A program made the position numbers and the translations under genes. The notes below the pieces were generated by a model that made no database searches, was not told the origin of the DNA, and worked only from the letters and a program-made list of their open reading frames with translations. A stretch of 64,000 nucleotides of DNA from Bicyclus anynana (lineage: Eukaryota; Arthropoda; Insecta; Lepidoptera; Nymphalidae), in the NCBI RefSeq assembly GCF_947172395.1, contig NC_069110.1, positions 4,092,001 to 4,156,000 of the forward strand, in the 5' to 3' direction. Positions 11,469 through 22,925 of the stretch are shown here, piece by piece; within the stretch, counting starts at the first letter, position 1, and each line of letters begins with the position of its first letter.

Positions 11469-12111
11469 ATAGCATCATCAGCCAGATTTGTCGGCCGACT
11501 AGTCGTTATTAACAAATCTGGTGGACGGGTTGCAGCTTTGTAATATCACTGACTATCAATTACTCTCACATGCCTGCAGCGCTAACGACTTGACATACGA
11601 TAAAACTGATCGACAGCCGATCGTGTGTAGGTCGCGATGTACCGAGATCATGCCGATGAGTTTTATCGGACGTCAAGCCGTTAGCGCTGCCGACATGTGA
11701 GATTGATCGTCAGTGGCTGACATGATGTATACATCATGTTTCATAAGGAAGAACAATCATATATTCATATTAGAGAACAATTACTATACCTATTTTCAAT
11801 AGCATCAACAGCCAGATTTGTCGGCCGACTAGTCGTCATTAACAAATCTGGTGGACGGGTTGCAGCTTTGTAATATCACTGACTATCAATTACTCTGACA
11901 TGCCTGCAGCGCTAACGACTTGACAGACGATAAAACTGATCGACAGCCGATCGTGTGTTGGTCGCGATGTACCGACATCATGCCGATCAGTTGTATCGGA
12001 CGTCAAGCCGTTAGCGCTGCCGACATGTGAGATTGATCGTCAGTGGCTGACATGATGTATACATCATGTTTCATAAGGAAGAACAATCAAATATTCATAT
12101 TAGAGAACAAT
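11469..12111. repeat. Direct duplication of a 313-bp foldback unit
   Basis: Units at 11469-11781 and 11799-12111 are near identical, with 17 bases between them. Each contains a hairpin CAGATTTGT...ACAAATCTG. Each also has a long inverted pair (11548-11714 in unit one) in which CTCACATG...CAGCGCTAACGACTTGAC pairs with GTCAAGCCGTTAGCGCTG...CATGTGAG, and the palindrome ATGATGTATACATCAT. No protein is encoded. Confidence 0.9.
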
Positions 12112-12613
12112 GGGGATGATGACTAGGTATGAATATATTGATTTTTATGATACATTCGGGTAAATAAGGTCAATGTTAACTAATTAATATATAAAAAGCA
12201 AAGATTGACTGGATATTTGCAAAATAAATGAGATTTTAAAATTTCAAAATCTATTAAAAATCTTTTGTCGTAATTAGATGAAAATTCATACAGTTTTAGC
12301 TTCCTTACATTAAATGTGACATTTTTTAATATTTGAACTATAAGCATAAACGCACAAATAACAAAGATATTAGTAATTTTGTTTGAACGCGCATACAAAT
12401 CTAACGATCATTACATTGCCTATGACGTCATTATTTCGAGCCATTTTGTATGGGGCGTTTTTCAGGGATCCGCGGCAGCGCCGCAAATCTGACTCTTTAA
12501 ATCTCTGTAGCTCCGAAAGTAATGATCGCAGATACCCTGTTCCTTTTACAAAATTGCTTTACTATTAGTATACTCTTAATTTATGTACAATTTAAAAAAC
12601 TGTCATCATCCCT
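12112..12613. mobile_element. MITE-like element with GGGATGATGAC termini
   Basis: Begins GGGGATGATGACTAGG and ends CTGTCATCATCCCT, an inverted terminal match of about 11 bases. The left end plus TTGAATATATTGATTTTTAT recurs at about 28176-28225. The internal CGCGGCAGCGCCGC patch is GC-rich. No transposase. Confidence 0.65.
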
Positions 12614-12804
12614 ATTGCTGTACCTATTTTCATGAAACATATTTAAGAGCCATAGCTTGAAAACCAGCAATAAGTGAAAAAAATCGTAACTAAATTGGTT
12701 TCTTTGAGTTAATAATTAATAATAATCACATTTTTCGCTTTAATAGAGATATCAACATAATTATTAATTGATAATATACTCCACTTTGATCTTTCACAAA
12801 TCTA

Positions 12805-12990
12805 TACTCATAATAAATCTGTAGAGAGGTCAATTCTGTACATGAAATATATTTCCAAAATAACTATCAGGCGGTGATTAGTGATCGATACTGATGCCAA
12901 AAATGCAATCAGTAAAATTTTCGTCTGTCTGTCTGTCTGTATGTTCTTTATAGAAACAAAAACTACTGGACGGATTTTATAATAAAATAA
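12805..12990 (+). repeat. Dispersed repeat with CTGT microsatellite
   Basis: GAGAGGTCAATTCTGTACAT...GTGATTAGTGATCGATACTG...CTGTCTGTCTGTCTG is the reverse complement of 53870-54110. There the microsatellite has expanded to about 58 bases of CAGA. Confidence 0.75.
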
Positions 12991-13012
12991 CAATGCACAA
13001 TTATTTCATACT

Positions 13013-13197
13013 GGCTAACGCCGCGCGGTTTAACCCGCGTGATTCCCGTTCCCGAGGGATTTTATATAGCCTATAACCTTCCTCGACAAAATGGGCTATG
13101 TAACACTGATAGAATTTGTCATCGGACTAGTAGTTTCTGAGATAAGCGCGTTCAACCAAACAAACAAACTCTTCAGATTTATAATAGATGATCTATA
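13013..13197 (-). mobile_element. Helitron-like element, family 1
   Basis: On the minus strand it runs from an AT-rich leader through AGTTTGTTTGTTTGGTTGAA, GATAGCCCATTT-like sequence and CGGGAACGGGAA to GGGTTAAACCGCGCGG. Family 1 copies elsewhere in this window end CAGCTAG; this one ends GTTAGCCAG, so the terminus is mutated. Confidence 0.6.
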
Positions 13198-13499
13198 TTC
13201 TTAATTCCCCTCCAATAAGTCGGTACGGTTAGTAGTGCGTATATACAAATAAGTCAATGCGCAGAGATCGAACCTATGTATTCTCATGTTGAGGCCGGCG
13301 ACCTGAACTGAGCTGTTGCGGCCTAAAGTATTTCCGGAGCTTCTGTGACACTTCTGTTTTCCCAAAAGTTTATATTTTGAAAGTACCTATCTAAGAGCAC
13401 AGAAATAAAACAAAACGTTTTTGGAAAAATTCCATTATGTCTGTTTTTTTTTTTAATATGCTATATCTTTTAAATAAGATCATGATTCCCGTTCCCCTC

Positions 13500-13692
13500 C
13501 AATTCATCATTATCAACCTATATTCTGTTCACTGCTGAGCTCGAGTCTCCTCTCAGAATGAGAGGGGTTAGGCCAATAGTCCAACACGCTGGCCCAATGC
13601 GGATCGGCAGACTTCACACACGCAGAGAATTATGAAAATTCTCTGATATGCAGGTCTCCTCACGATGTTTTCCCTTCACCATTCCTCCATAT
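13500..13692 (-). mobile_element. SINE family A, 3' part, split by an RTE LINE
   Basis: The strand carries the body CACTGCTGAGCTCGAGTCTC...GATGTTTTCCCTTCACC and then ATTCCTCCATAT. The remaining tRNA-like part continues at 18160-18282 after an identical ATTCCTCCATAT. The 12-base target duplication shows the LINE inserted into a pre-existing SINE. Confidence 0.9.
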
Positions 13693-13726
13693 TATAACAA
13701 ACATTAAAGATTCTAAAAAAATAGAA

Positions 13727-14262
13727 ATGACACAACCTCCCCCAAGCCGGCTGGTCCCCGTGGGGGAAAAAGACCATAACCCTCCAACAATCATAGAAAA
13801 ATCAACCAGGAAAACCAAACAACCCCAGCAGACTCTCAAAATTGGAACATTAAATGTAAGATCTTTAGCAAGAACAGAAAAGTTTATAGAACTGACATAC
13901 CTATTACAAAAAATCAAAATAGATGTACTCGGCTTGGCAGAAGTCAGGAAGATGGGTTGCGCAATCGAAGAACATGAGAAATACATTTTTTGTTACAAAG
14001 GTGAAACACTTGGCCAATATGGAGTTGGGTTCTTAATAAAAAAAGAACATGAAAATAAAATTTCAAGTTTCACAGCGCTTTCAGATCGGGTTGCGCTACT
14101 TAAACTAAAATACGACAACCAACTGCTTACAATAATACAAGTATACGCACCAACTCACAATGCTGCAGATGAAGAAATCAACTAATTTTATGAAACTCTT
14201 CGGGAAGCTCAAAACCAGGCAGGAGAAAACGTCCTCGTTATCGGTGATTTTAACGCAAAAAT
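13727..14262 (+). pseudogene. RTE LINE endonuclease domain, N-terminal part
   Basis: The frame starting at the ATG at 13727 encodes the N-terminal half of an apurinic-like endonuclease. It includes TLKIGTLNVRSLART (residues about 36-50) and DVLGLAEVRKMG. TAA at 14183 interrupts it, but the frame continues to VIGDFNAKI before shifting. Endonuclease nicking of the target normally primes reverse transcription in this family; this copy cannot make a full protein. Confidence 0.88.
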
Positions 14263-14306
14263 TTGCTAGAAGAAAAAAATAGACAATAGAAATAGACGAC
14301 CTTGTT

Positions 14307-15167
14307 TTGGGAAAATTCGGATACGGGAAGAGAAATGAAAGAGGAGACAAACTTATTCAATTCCGATTGGAACATAGAATGTCAGTCATGAACTCATTTT
14401 TCAAAGCTCGAGCAAATCGCAAATGGACCTGGCTATCGCCTTGTGGCAAAGTAAAAAACGAAATCGATTTTATTTTGTCAAATCACCGCTCTAAGATTAC
14501 AAATGTTGAAGTAATTCATAGCTTCGGATTCAGCTCCGATCATCGCTTGGTAAGAGCTACCTACAGTCTAGACCAAGGCAAAAAGAGTAGAACTTCTTTC
14601 AAAGCGCAACCTGTTCCGCTAAAGACAGATGAGGATATATCGATATATTTGAGGACCCTAGAAACCAATATAAACCAACTGGAAATAAAACACGTAGAAG
14701 AACAAGACATCCAACATTTTTACAACAAACTAGCTAACACTATCACCACCAGCCTCCCACTTAGATCAAATAAAACAAAACTAAAAACTAAAGACAAAAT
14801 TCTCAGTGAATCTACTCAAACTCTTCTTAAAAGACGAACTGAACTTTTAAAAACAAAACAGAAAACTAAAAAAAATAGAGAAGAATTGAGTAAACTATTT
14901 ATAGCTACAAATAAAGCAATTAATAAGGACTACAAATACCATAGAAACAAAATAATAGAAACTAACCTAAAAGTCTACAGAAGCACGAAAAGAACACACA
15001 AGGAATTGACCACCCACAAAAACTGGATCCAAAACTTAAAACTAAAATCAAAAGAATCTGAAACCAGACAAAATGTCATGAATTGCGCTACAGAATTCTA
15101 TAAGGAGTTATATAAGATAAACATCAAACTCAATCTCTTGTACTGGAACCAAAGAAACCACAGATAG
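14307..15167 (+). pseudogene. RTE LINE endonuclease C-terminal half and linker
   Basis: In this frame the protein resumes with GKFGYGKRNERGDKLIQF and reaches FGFSSDHRLVRATYSL, the conserved end of the endonuclease fold. A lysine-rich linker before the RT domain follows (residues about 95-270). It falls out of frame just before the RT. Confidence 0.88.
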
Positions 15168-15177
15168 TTCCCCAGAT

Positions 15178-16300
15178 ATGTGTGATGCACCACCAGTGGA
15201 TGACAGAGAAGTGACCAAACATATTAAAAAACTCAAAACAGACAAAAGCCCTGGTCCTGACGGCATACAAAATGAAATGTTAAAAGCCGGTGCTGTCATA
15301 TTAGCCCGCCCACTAGCATATCTATTCAATAAAGTTTTTTACACAGTTTTACACATCCTTCTCTACAAAAAAGGAGACCCTCAAGATATAGCAAATTACC
15401 GCCCTATTAGCCTTCTTTCAAGTGTGTACAAATTATTTACATCAGTTCTACAGAGCCGATTGAGTCCAAAGATAGATGAATTCCAACCGGTAGAACAAGC
15501 GGGATTTCGTTCAGGATTTTCAACAACGGACCACATACAAGTTATGCAACAAATCACAGAAAAATACAGAGAATTGAATAGACTGAATGAATACATTGCT
15601 TTCATCGACTACACTAAGGCGTTCGACACTATCTCTCACGATGCAATTTGGGAAGCTCTGAATAAATATCAAATTCAAGAAAATTATAAGAGAATACTGA
15701 AAAACATCTACAATAATAGCGTAAGTCAAGTAAAACTAGAAGTACGAGGTCCTGATATACCAATCTTCAGAGGAGTGAGACAAGGCGACCCCTTCCCACC
15801 CAAATTATTTATACTAGTATTTGTACAACAAATTTTCGATAATATCAACTGCCAGTCGATGGGGATAAGAGTCAATCAAGCCCGACTCACTCACCTCAGA
15901 TTCGCGGACGATATTGTCCTATTTGCTGAAACAAGTAAAGAACTAGAAGTAATGATAAATATCTTAAATAAAGAAAGCGAAAAGGTTGGACTAAAAATGA
16001 ACGAGAATAAACGAGTTACAAAGGTAATGACGAACACCCACAGAAATGCTATAAACCTGAACGGAAAGCCACTTGAATATGTGAAAAACTATATATACCT
16101 AAGGAAACAAATATCATTCGAAGATAATAACGAAGAACAAGAGGTCGAACGGCGTATTAATATGAGCTGGAAAAAGTTTTGGTCCTTGAAGGAAATCCTA
16201 AAAGGAGATCTCCCCCTCCATATTAAGAAAACCGTCCTAGATACCTGTGTCCTACCTACTCTCACATATGGGTGCCAAACGTGGACTTACAACGCTAAAA
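15178..16300 (+). pseudogene. RTE LINE reverse transcriptase domain
   Basis: Residues about 1-375 carry the RT fingers and palm. The catalytic RFADDIVLFAE box, at about residues 240-250, is intact. QGDPLSPKLF has become QGDPFPPKLF and about a dozen residues are missing before LLYKKGDPQD. The coding sequence ends at TWTYNAK(I), where a later element cuts it. It resumes as AVCQKAE at about 17672. Confidence 0.92.
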
Positions 16301-17671
16301 TAAAAACTATAAAAATTTTAATAAAAAAAATTCAACCGACTTCCAACTCAAAAATTAACCTAAACTAAAAAGCAAAAAATAACATCTTACCTATGTGCTG
16401 CCTTCTGATCAGTTTGAAGGTGGTGCCAAGCCAGTGATGTTTTAATTGAAGCCGTTTAAATTACGCAATTTCTGTAGTTCTTTCAGAAACGGGTTTAATT
16501 AAAACATGTCACTGGATTGGCACCGCCTTCAAACTAATCAGAAGGTAGCACATAGGTAAGGTGTTATTTTTTGCTTTTTAGTTTAGGTTAATTTTTGAGT
16601 TGGAAGTCGGTTGAATTTTTATTATTAAAATTTTTATTTTTTAATTTTTAGTGTTAGCACACCTACCGATTGTGAACAAAAAATAATGAGGAATTAGTTG
16701 AAACGTTATTTTCTTATGATAATTATCTAAGTCCTACAATCCCAATTTTAAAAATACTACCTTAACTCATATACAAAATTTCACTCCCCCTTTATCCACA
16801 CGTAATATGAATATTCAGAAAAACGTGAAAGGTGACTGTCCTCCGTCTTCATAACCAGACTCCCTGTACAGTCACAATCCATATGGGTGGAAAGTTCTCA
16901 TCAATATAAAATTTATTAAGCCCAAAAAAACAGTAGCTACTGTGAACCGTCGAGGAGTTCCCTTAACTCTCCTTCATTTCCATCACCAGACACCTAATAC
17001 AGTCACAATCTATCCAGGTGGAAAGTTCTCATCAATACAAAATTATCAAGTCAACACACAAGGTAGCTACTGTGAACCGTCGAGGAGTTCCCTTAACTAT
17101 CTTTCGTCTTCATCACCAGAACCCTAATACAGTTACAACCCATCTAGGTGGAAAGTTCTCATCAATACAAATTTATCAAGTCCAAACACAAGGTAGCTAA
17201 TGTGAACCGTTGAGTAGTTCTCTTAACTCTCCTTCGTCTTCATCATCAGTCCCTTAATACTGTCACAACCCATCTAGGTGGAAAGTTCTCATCAATACAA
17301 ATAAATCAAGCCCAAACAAAAAATACCTGCTGTAAATCGTTGACGAGTTCCATCGTCTGTGTTTCGGCTCCATCATCAGACCAACTCCAGACCTTCATAA
17401 AATTGTAGTGGTTTAAAATACCTTATGGAAACACTAACAAACGCACTAGCCGTCTTTACGATTTTCGAAAGTTCCCCTCGATTTCTCCAGGATTCCATCA
17501 TCAGATCCTAACATGAAAAAAATGGGACTACCCTGAAATCAAACCCTTCAAAACAAAAAAAGAATTTTTAAAATCGGTCTACAAATGACGGAATTATCGC
17601 TGGACATACATAAAAAAAAAAAACATACATACAGCCGAACGTAGAACCTCCTCCTTTTTGGAAGTCGGTTA
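16301..17671. mobile_element. Palindrome-plus-minisatellite element inserted in the RTE LINE
   Basis: Left part 16308-16640 is a long inverted repeat: ATTCAACCGACTTCCAACTC...CTATGTGCTGCCTTCTGATC is mirrored by GATTAGAAGG-type sequence and GAGTTGGAAGTCGGTTGAAT. The right end is GGAAGTCGGTTAAAA, inverted relative to the left AACCGACTTCC. Removing it fuses NAKI to AVCQKAE in the LINE, and AAAATA lies at both junctions, a possible target duplication. Confidence 0.8.
16884..17400 (+). repeat. Minisatellite of about 130 bp, four to five units
   Basis: GGTGGAAAGTTCTCATCAAT recurs at about 16884, 17017, 17148 and 17277, with the shared GTGAACCGTCGAGGAGTTCC and CTTCATCACCAGA-like segments between. 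It lies inside the element that splits the LINE. Overlapping ORFs with similar peptides are a product of the repeat. Confidence 0.9.
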
Positions 17672-18159
17672 AAAATAGCAGTATGCCAGAAAGCAGAGTG
17701 TAATGAAGGTAAGAAGAATACAAAAAGTCAGGAGCGTACACATAAGACGTAAAACAAAAGTAATAGATGCCTTACAATATGCTCTAAAGCAGAAGTGGAG
17801 GTGGGCAGGTCATATAGCAAGATACACGGACTTTAAAGACAACTGTATGGGAAGGACAAACTGGAAAAAGGAGAAGAGGGCGCCCCAAAAAAAGTTGGAT
17901 AGATGATATACGAACAATAGCAGGAAATGATTGGATAAAGAAAGCTAAAGACAGAGAGGTCTGGAAAAAGCTGGAGGAGGCCTTAACCTAAGAAGGGGTT
18001 CCGATCAATGGTAACGAAGAAAGCGACAGCAATTAATATATTAATGCATTTTTTTTTTTGTTTATAATATTAGTTTTTAAGTTTAAAAATTGCTTGTACG
18101 TTATGTTATTTTTATTTGGATTGGAAATAAACAGGCTTATTATTATTATTATTATTATT

Positions 18160-18287
18160 ATTCCTCCATATAATTTCTTAAAATGCCCACAACTGAAAAG
18201 TTGGAGGTGCATGCCCCGGACCGGATTCGAACCCACACCCTCCGGAATCGAAGGCAGAGGTTATATCCACTGGGCTAACACGGCTCG
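18160..18287 (-). mobile_element. SINE family A, tRNA-like head separated from its body by the LINE
   Basis: After ATTCCTCCATAT the SINE resumes: AATTTCTTAAAATGC, AACTGAAAAGTTGGAGGTGC, and the box B complement GGATTCGAACCC, ending at CACGGCT. It completes the SINE begun at 13500. Confidence 0.9.
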
Positions 18288-18304
18288 CGCGTATCTTGTA
18301 TGTA

Positions 18305-18535
18305 TCAACTTTTCAGTTGTGTGAATTTTAAGAAATTAAATATCACGTGTCTCAAACGGTGAAGGAAAACATCGTGAGGAAACCTGCATACCAGAGAATT
18401 TTCTTAATTCTCTACGTGTGTGAAGTCTGCAATCCGCATTGGGCCAGCGTGGTGGACTATTGACCTAATCCCTCTCATTCTGAGAGGAGACTCAAGCTCA
18501 GCAGTGAGCCGAATATGGCTTGATAATGATGAAGA
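18305..18535 (+). mobile_element. SINE family A, head-less copy in opposite orientation
   Basis: Starts AACTTTTCAGTTGTGTG and continues through ATCACGTGTCTCAAACGGTG to GTGAGCCGAATATGG. The tRNA-like promoter is missing. It faces away from the adjoining minus-strand copy, giving an inverted SINE pair. Confidence 0.85.
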
Positions 18536-18784
18536 TACGCGCGACTAAAATAACTTTACCTTACGTAGTGCGAAGTTTATAAAACAATAATTTTATTCCT
18601 GCTAGTGGGATAACGTAATACGCTAAATTACACCAAATATTCTAAAGTACGTAAATCATTTAATTACCTTTCCAAAAACAAAAACGATTTTAAAATAAAT
18701 ACAGATAACAATTTAATAACAGCCACTGATACAATCAACGAGTCGGGAAACTAAAACGGGGGTCAAGAAACAAACAAAGATGTG

Positions 18785-18955
18785 GTCAAGCGATTTAGCA
18801 TTCCGGTACGATGTGTCGAAACCGAAAGGGGTGTGGAGTTTCATCCTCCTCCTAACAAGTTAGCCCGCTTCCATCTCAGATTGCATCATCACTGATGGTG
18901 AGTGCACCATCAGGTGAGATTGTAGTCAAGGGCTTACTTGCAAAAAATAGCGACG
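18785..18955 (+). mobile_element. SINE family B, 5'-truncated
   Basis: Starts within the body at AAGCGATTTAGCATTCCGGT and runs to GTGAGATTGTAGTCAAGGGC with an A-rich end. A short internal duplication of the ATGGTGAGTGCACCATCAGG region is visible. Confidence 0.8.
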
Positions 18956-19523
18956 CCGCACCAGAAAGTGCAGTTAATTGACACCCATCAAGCGAGCAGG
19001 AAGTCGCAGGCGGCTCAAGCCCCTGGTGTTCGGAAATCCCTATATATCAAGGATGCCATTCGTATTTTATGAATATTTAATCTATTTTATGAATATAATA
19101 TTTCTTTTATTAAGAGGCTTTATGAGAGGTACAAACAAACAACGTTGGACAATAATAAAGCTTTTGAGTCTTCATAAATTCGATTTTATGTAACAACAAA
19201 AGCTGTTTATTGTCGCTCTAACAAAAGTCTGAAAGTTTAACACAAGAAAAATAAGCTTTCCTTTGTTATTTTCCTCAATAAATGGAAAACTTTAAAGTTA
19301 GCGACGCTTAGGGCTTCCTTTACAAAACAACAGAAACGCTTACAGTCCCGCCTTGACTTTCTTACTACCTGACTCGGAGACTGCGAACTTGTTATTTAAT
19401 ACAGGGTTTTTATTATTTATGTATTTATTGTATTCAAAGTATTGAAATAAAATCAGGAAAATATTTTTTTTCTCTTAATAAAAGCTTGTCTTAAATCTAG
19501 GACTAATTTTACATCATTGATCA

Positions 19524-19797
19524 TCTTCATCATCATTATCAACCCATATTCGGCTTACTGCTGAGCTCGAGTCTCCTCTCAGAATGAGAGGGGTTAGGCC
19601 AAAAGTCCACCACGCTAGCCCAATGCGGATTGGCAGACTTTATACACACAAAGAATTAAGAAAATTCTCTGATATGCAGGTTTCCTCACGATGTTTTTCC
19701 TTCACCGTTTGAGACACGTGATATTTAATTTCTTAAAATGCACACGACTGTAAAGTTGGAGGTGCATGCCCCGGACCTTATTCGAACCCACACCCGT
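19524..19797 (-). mobile_element. SINE family A, lacking most of its tRNA head
   Basis: Runs from the ATCATTATCAACCCATATTC end to GGACCTTATTCGAACCCACA and then stops abruptly. Box B is mutated. Confidence 0.85.
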
Positions 19798-21480
19798 TAA
19801 GGTGTAATTATCAAAATCATTTAAGGTAACATCTCCGACAGTCAGTGATGCAGGTGGCTTATATTTAAGACGATTAATGAAACGTGATAGTCAAATGCAG
19901 AGTGTTAGGAATCTCGCGCACTATGGCAGCCACGGCCACGACTAGCCCAATATTAGACCGTGGTCGCAATAGTCGATATGTAAAGTAAGAATAAAACCAA
20001 TGAAACCTGGGGTGACCAATTGAAAATCAGGCGCAGTACCGTCTACGGTTGAGTAGGATTATCATTTAGATGCTCTCTAGGATTTGGCGCCTGGAGCGAC
20101 TGCTCCGTTCGCCGTATGGACGGGCCGGCCCAGAGTACAGCGACCAATAGCAGTTGCTAATCTGCCCACGAAATATTGGCTAGCCGACACAGAACTAGTG
20201 CACGAACGCTCATAGAAAAATATAAGTAGCACCAATCGTGCCAGCACTTTGAACCGTGCGGCGTGCGCGTTTTTCATAATGGTTTCTTCCATTAACCTTG
20301 GTCGTTGCGGCCAATGGTCGTGGTCGTGGTCAGCAGAGGCGTCCATAAGATTTTTAACTAGGGTATGCATTATAAGTAAAAACTGCAAAATTCTTAGTCC
20401 AACTATGTACTCTGTGGCATAGCGAAGACTGAAAATTTTTCGTAGGTAACCCGTGCATATTGTTTAGTCTGAATGTGTTATTGGCTGAGTACGTTAAATC
20501 ATTTACGTCCCTAAATCTCGTGCCACCGCCCCTGCTCTGGGGTCCAACATTGGTTTGTATTGAGTCCTGAGGATAGGCAGTGCTTTTTTGCATCTATGAA
20601 ATGCTTGCTACTGGTGGTCACCTAGTGAGCTAGGTGCCTTAACTTGATCGCAACAAATCACGAATGGTGCGGTTATAGCGTCTAGGATTCAATCGATACT
20701 GCATCATTAAAGAAACACAACACGAAAATCAAATAACTCGAAGTATAAATATTATTATTTATAAATTTACGATATCACAATAATATCACATGTACGTTGT
20801 AAATTACGGGGTTTTCATTATCAGAACCATAATTACGATGATCTATGGTCCTAACCCTTTATGGTTTCAATGATCATACTGGCCATTTTTACCAGTTAAA
20901 ACTGAAGGTTTTACGTTAATTTTCAATGTAGTTTGACATTACGTGTATTTCAAAATAGCAAATGTATTATTTTCTGTGATTCCATTATTGATATAAAGCG
21001 TTGTTGACGGAAATTATTGTTTATTTTCAAATCATACGCTTTTATTGATTATGATTTATTCTACTCTGGTAAGAATATTTTACCTGTATTTTCTATATTT
21101 GGCAGAATACCTGTACATCCGTATGCTGCATTTTTAACGAACTGAACAGCGCTATATTTTCTATATAGGATGCTTTTTCCGTATATGATAGGATAGATAG
21201 TTCGTAGGCTTCATAGTGCATGTTCAAAATTTTATAATAAGTCGTTAATCAATACAGAATAGCGTCTAGAGAGAGTGAGCTACAGCCGGACGCCTGCGAC
21301 TTTGTCCGAGAAAATCCATGTAATTTCAATGTACGTCATCATTTCATAATACCTACGCGACTTGTCCTCGTAAAATTAAGTTCTCTCGCAAACATTCGCA
21401 ATGGGTTTTGGGGTCAAAGTAGCCTGTTTGTTAAGAAATGCAGGCTATAATCTATCTCAATTTATTTCAGCTAATCGCGA
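19798..21480. other. Unassigned intergenic DNA
   Basis: Includes 19890-20390, a more GC-rich segment with GGCCACGACTAGCCCAATAT and GACCACGACCATTGGCCGCA-like sequence. The repeated GTGGTCGTGG-type words suggest an old repeat. The ORFs at 20077-20593 (minus) show no family motif. The remainder is AT-rich. Confidence 0.35.
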
Positions 21481-21489
21481 CGTGGAAAA

Positions 21490-21650
21490 GTAACAAACAT
21501 TCATAGCATCATCAGTTTTTCGTAAATCTCGCAAAAACCATAGATTCGGGATAAAAGTAGCCTATGTGTTAATCCAGGGAATTATCTATCTTTGTTATAA
21601 ATTTCAGCCAAATCGGTTCAGTGGCTGCTGCGTTAAAGAGTAATAATAAT
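21490..21650 (-). mobile_element. Helitron-like element, family 2, partial
   Basis: The minus strand has the family-2 body with GCTGAAATTT and CACATAGGCTACTTTTAT. Both termini are missing or mutated. A TAATAATAATAAT tract near 21645 joins it to a LINE-tail-like AT-rich repeat. Confidence 0.55.
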
Positions 21651-22073
21651 AATAAAATCCTTTAGTCAGCTAAAAAAAGAACAAATTAAAAAACAAGAAG
21701 AAATTACAAACTGATACTAACAGAGCTTACAAGCTACTTAAAGATACCTACTTAAATTACAAAGTTACTCTGTCTGTACTTAGTATAATAATTTAATAAA
21801 GAGATTCAGCAAAATGGGGCGCTGCCTCAGCTCGATACTACAGTTGAGAGCTGTAGTGCTGATTTTCAGGCATGACCCCAGGGTGAGCTCAACAGTGACC
21901 AGTAACACACATCAATACACTTTCGCGTTTATAATATTAGAAGGATAAATTAAAAATAATAAGTTATCCTTAAAAGATAGATATATGAAATAGCGTATTA
22001 TTTTTTTTTAGGTACTCGTAAATTTATAAAAGATATAATTCTATCATGCATGTATATATTACACTAGCGGAAG

Positions 22074-22264
22074 TCCGCGACTTCATCCGCGTGGAATTTA
22101 GTTTTCACAAATCTATCGTGGATTTTCCGGGATGAAAATTACCCTATGTGTTTATCCAGAGTAAATCTATTTCCATTTCATATTTCAGCCAAATCGGTTA
22201 GTAGTTGCAGCGTTAAAGATTAACAAACATCCATACAAACTTTCGTTTTTATAATATTAGTAGG
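22074..22264 (-). mobile_element. Helitron-like element, family 2
   Basis: The minus-strand end is CGCGGACTTCCGCTAG, preceded by GAAGTCG. The start has the ACTAATATTATAAAAACG leader. The body contains GCCAAATCGG and the ATAAACACATAGGG-type text shared with 28500-28742. Confidence 0.7.
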
Positions 22265-22570
22265 GTAGGATCCAAAGGACTATGCAGCATTTTCAACTGC
22301 TTGCATTTTTAGCTTGACTCTTTCCGACCTTCTCAATTATTATTATCAATCGATGTATACAAATTAAATAATTAACATTACCGTGGTACCTAAATCCATC
22401 CTCATGAACCACTATCTATTCTATCTATTAGTTAAAACAGCATGAAAATCCATTCAGTAGTCTTTGAGATAAGACAGACGGTCAGATGACGTTTTTTTAC
22501 TATGAAAAAAAAAAATTAAAAACGTTTATTCATTAACTAAAGTTTTACATACAAGCAGGGGCGTAGTTTT

Positions 22571-22870
22571 TTTTTTTTATTCTTTTACAAGTTAGCCCTT
22601 GACTACAATCTCACCTGATGGTAAGTGATAATGTAGTCTTAGACGGAAGCGGGCTAACTTGTTAGGAGGAGGATGAAAATCCACACCCCTTTTGGTGTTT
22701 CTACACGGCATTGTACCGGAACGCTAAATCGCTTGGCCTTTGCCGGTAGGGTGGTAACTAGCCACGGCCGGAGCCTCCCACCAGCCAGATTGGACCAATT
22801 AAGAAAATCTCGATCTGAACCCAGTACCTCCGATTTGTTAATCCACCGCGCATACCACTGCGTCACGGAG
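22571..22870 (-). mobile_element. SINE family B
   Basis: Full-length copy with a T-rich left end (tail) and CTCCGTGACGCAGTGGTATG head at the right. Box B is damaged at 22820-22850, where a deletion removes part of the TCGATCC region. Confidence 0.85.
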
Positions 22871-22925
22871 AAAGTTAGTTAGTATTTATGATACGTGGCC
22901 TCCGGACTACAGGGGCCCCAATGTC

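Larger units (their letters stand above)
13693..18159 (+). mobile_element. RTE-clade LINE (endonuclease-reverse transcriptase), degenerate, inserted in a SINE
   Basis: Endonuclease motifs are GTLNVRSLART, LAEVRKMG, IGDFNAKI and SSDHRLVRATY. Reverse-transcriptase motifs are KSPGPDGIQNEMLKAG, NYRPISLLSSVYKLF, AFIDYTKAFDTISHDA, RGVRQGDPFPP and RFADDIVLFAE. The C-terminal RTE signature KWRWAGHIARYTD is at about 17795. The 3' end is GGAAATAAACAGGCT then a TTA-repeat tail, usual for this clade. An in-frame stop (TAA at about 14183), frameshifts near 14265 and 15165 and a small RT deletion near 15340 make it dead. A 1.37-kb element splits it at about 16300-17671. Flanked by ATTCCTCCATAT on both sides. 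Confidence 0.93.

Noticed and set aside
11469..12111. CRISPR array
   Set aside because: Only two long units, eukaryotic context, no short regular repeats with spacers.
16942..17200. Two overlapping ORFs with similar peptides as a small gene family
   Set aside because: They are two units of the 130-bp minisatellite.
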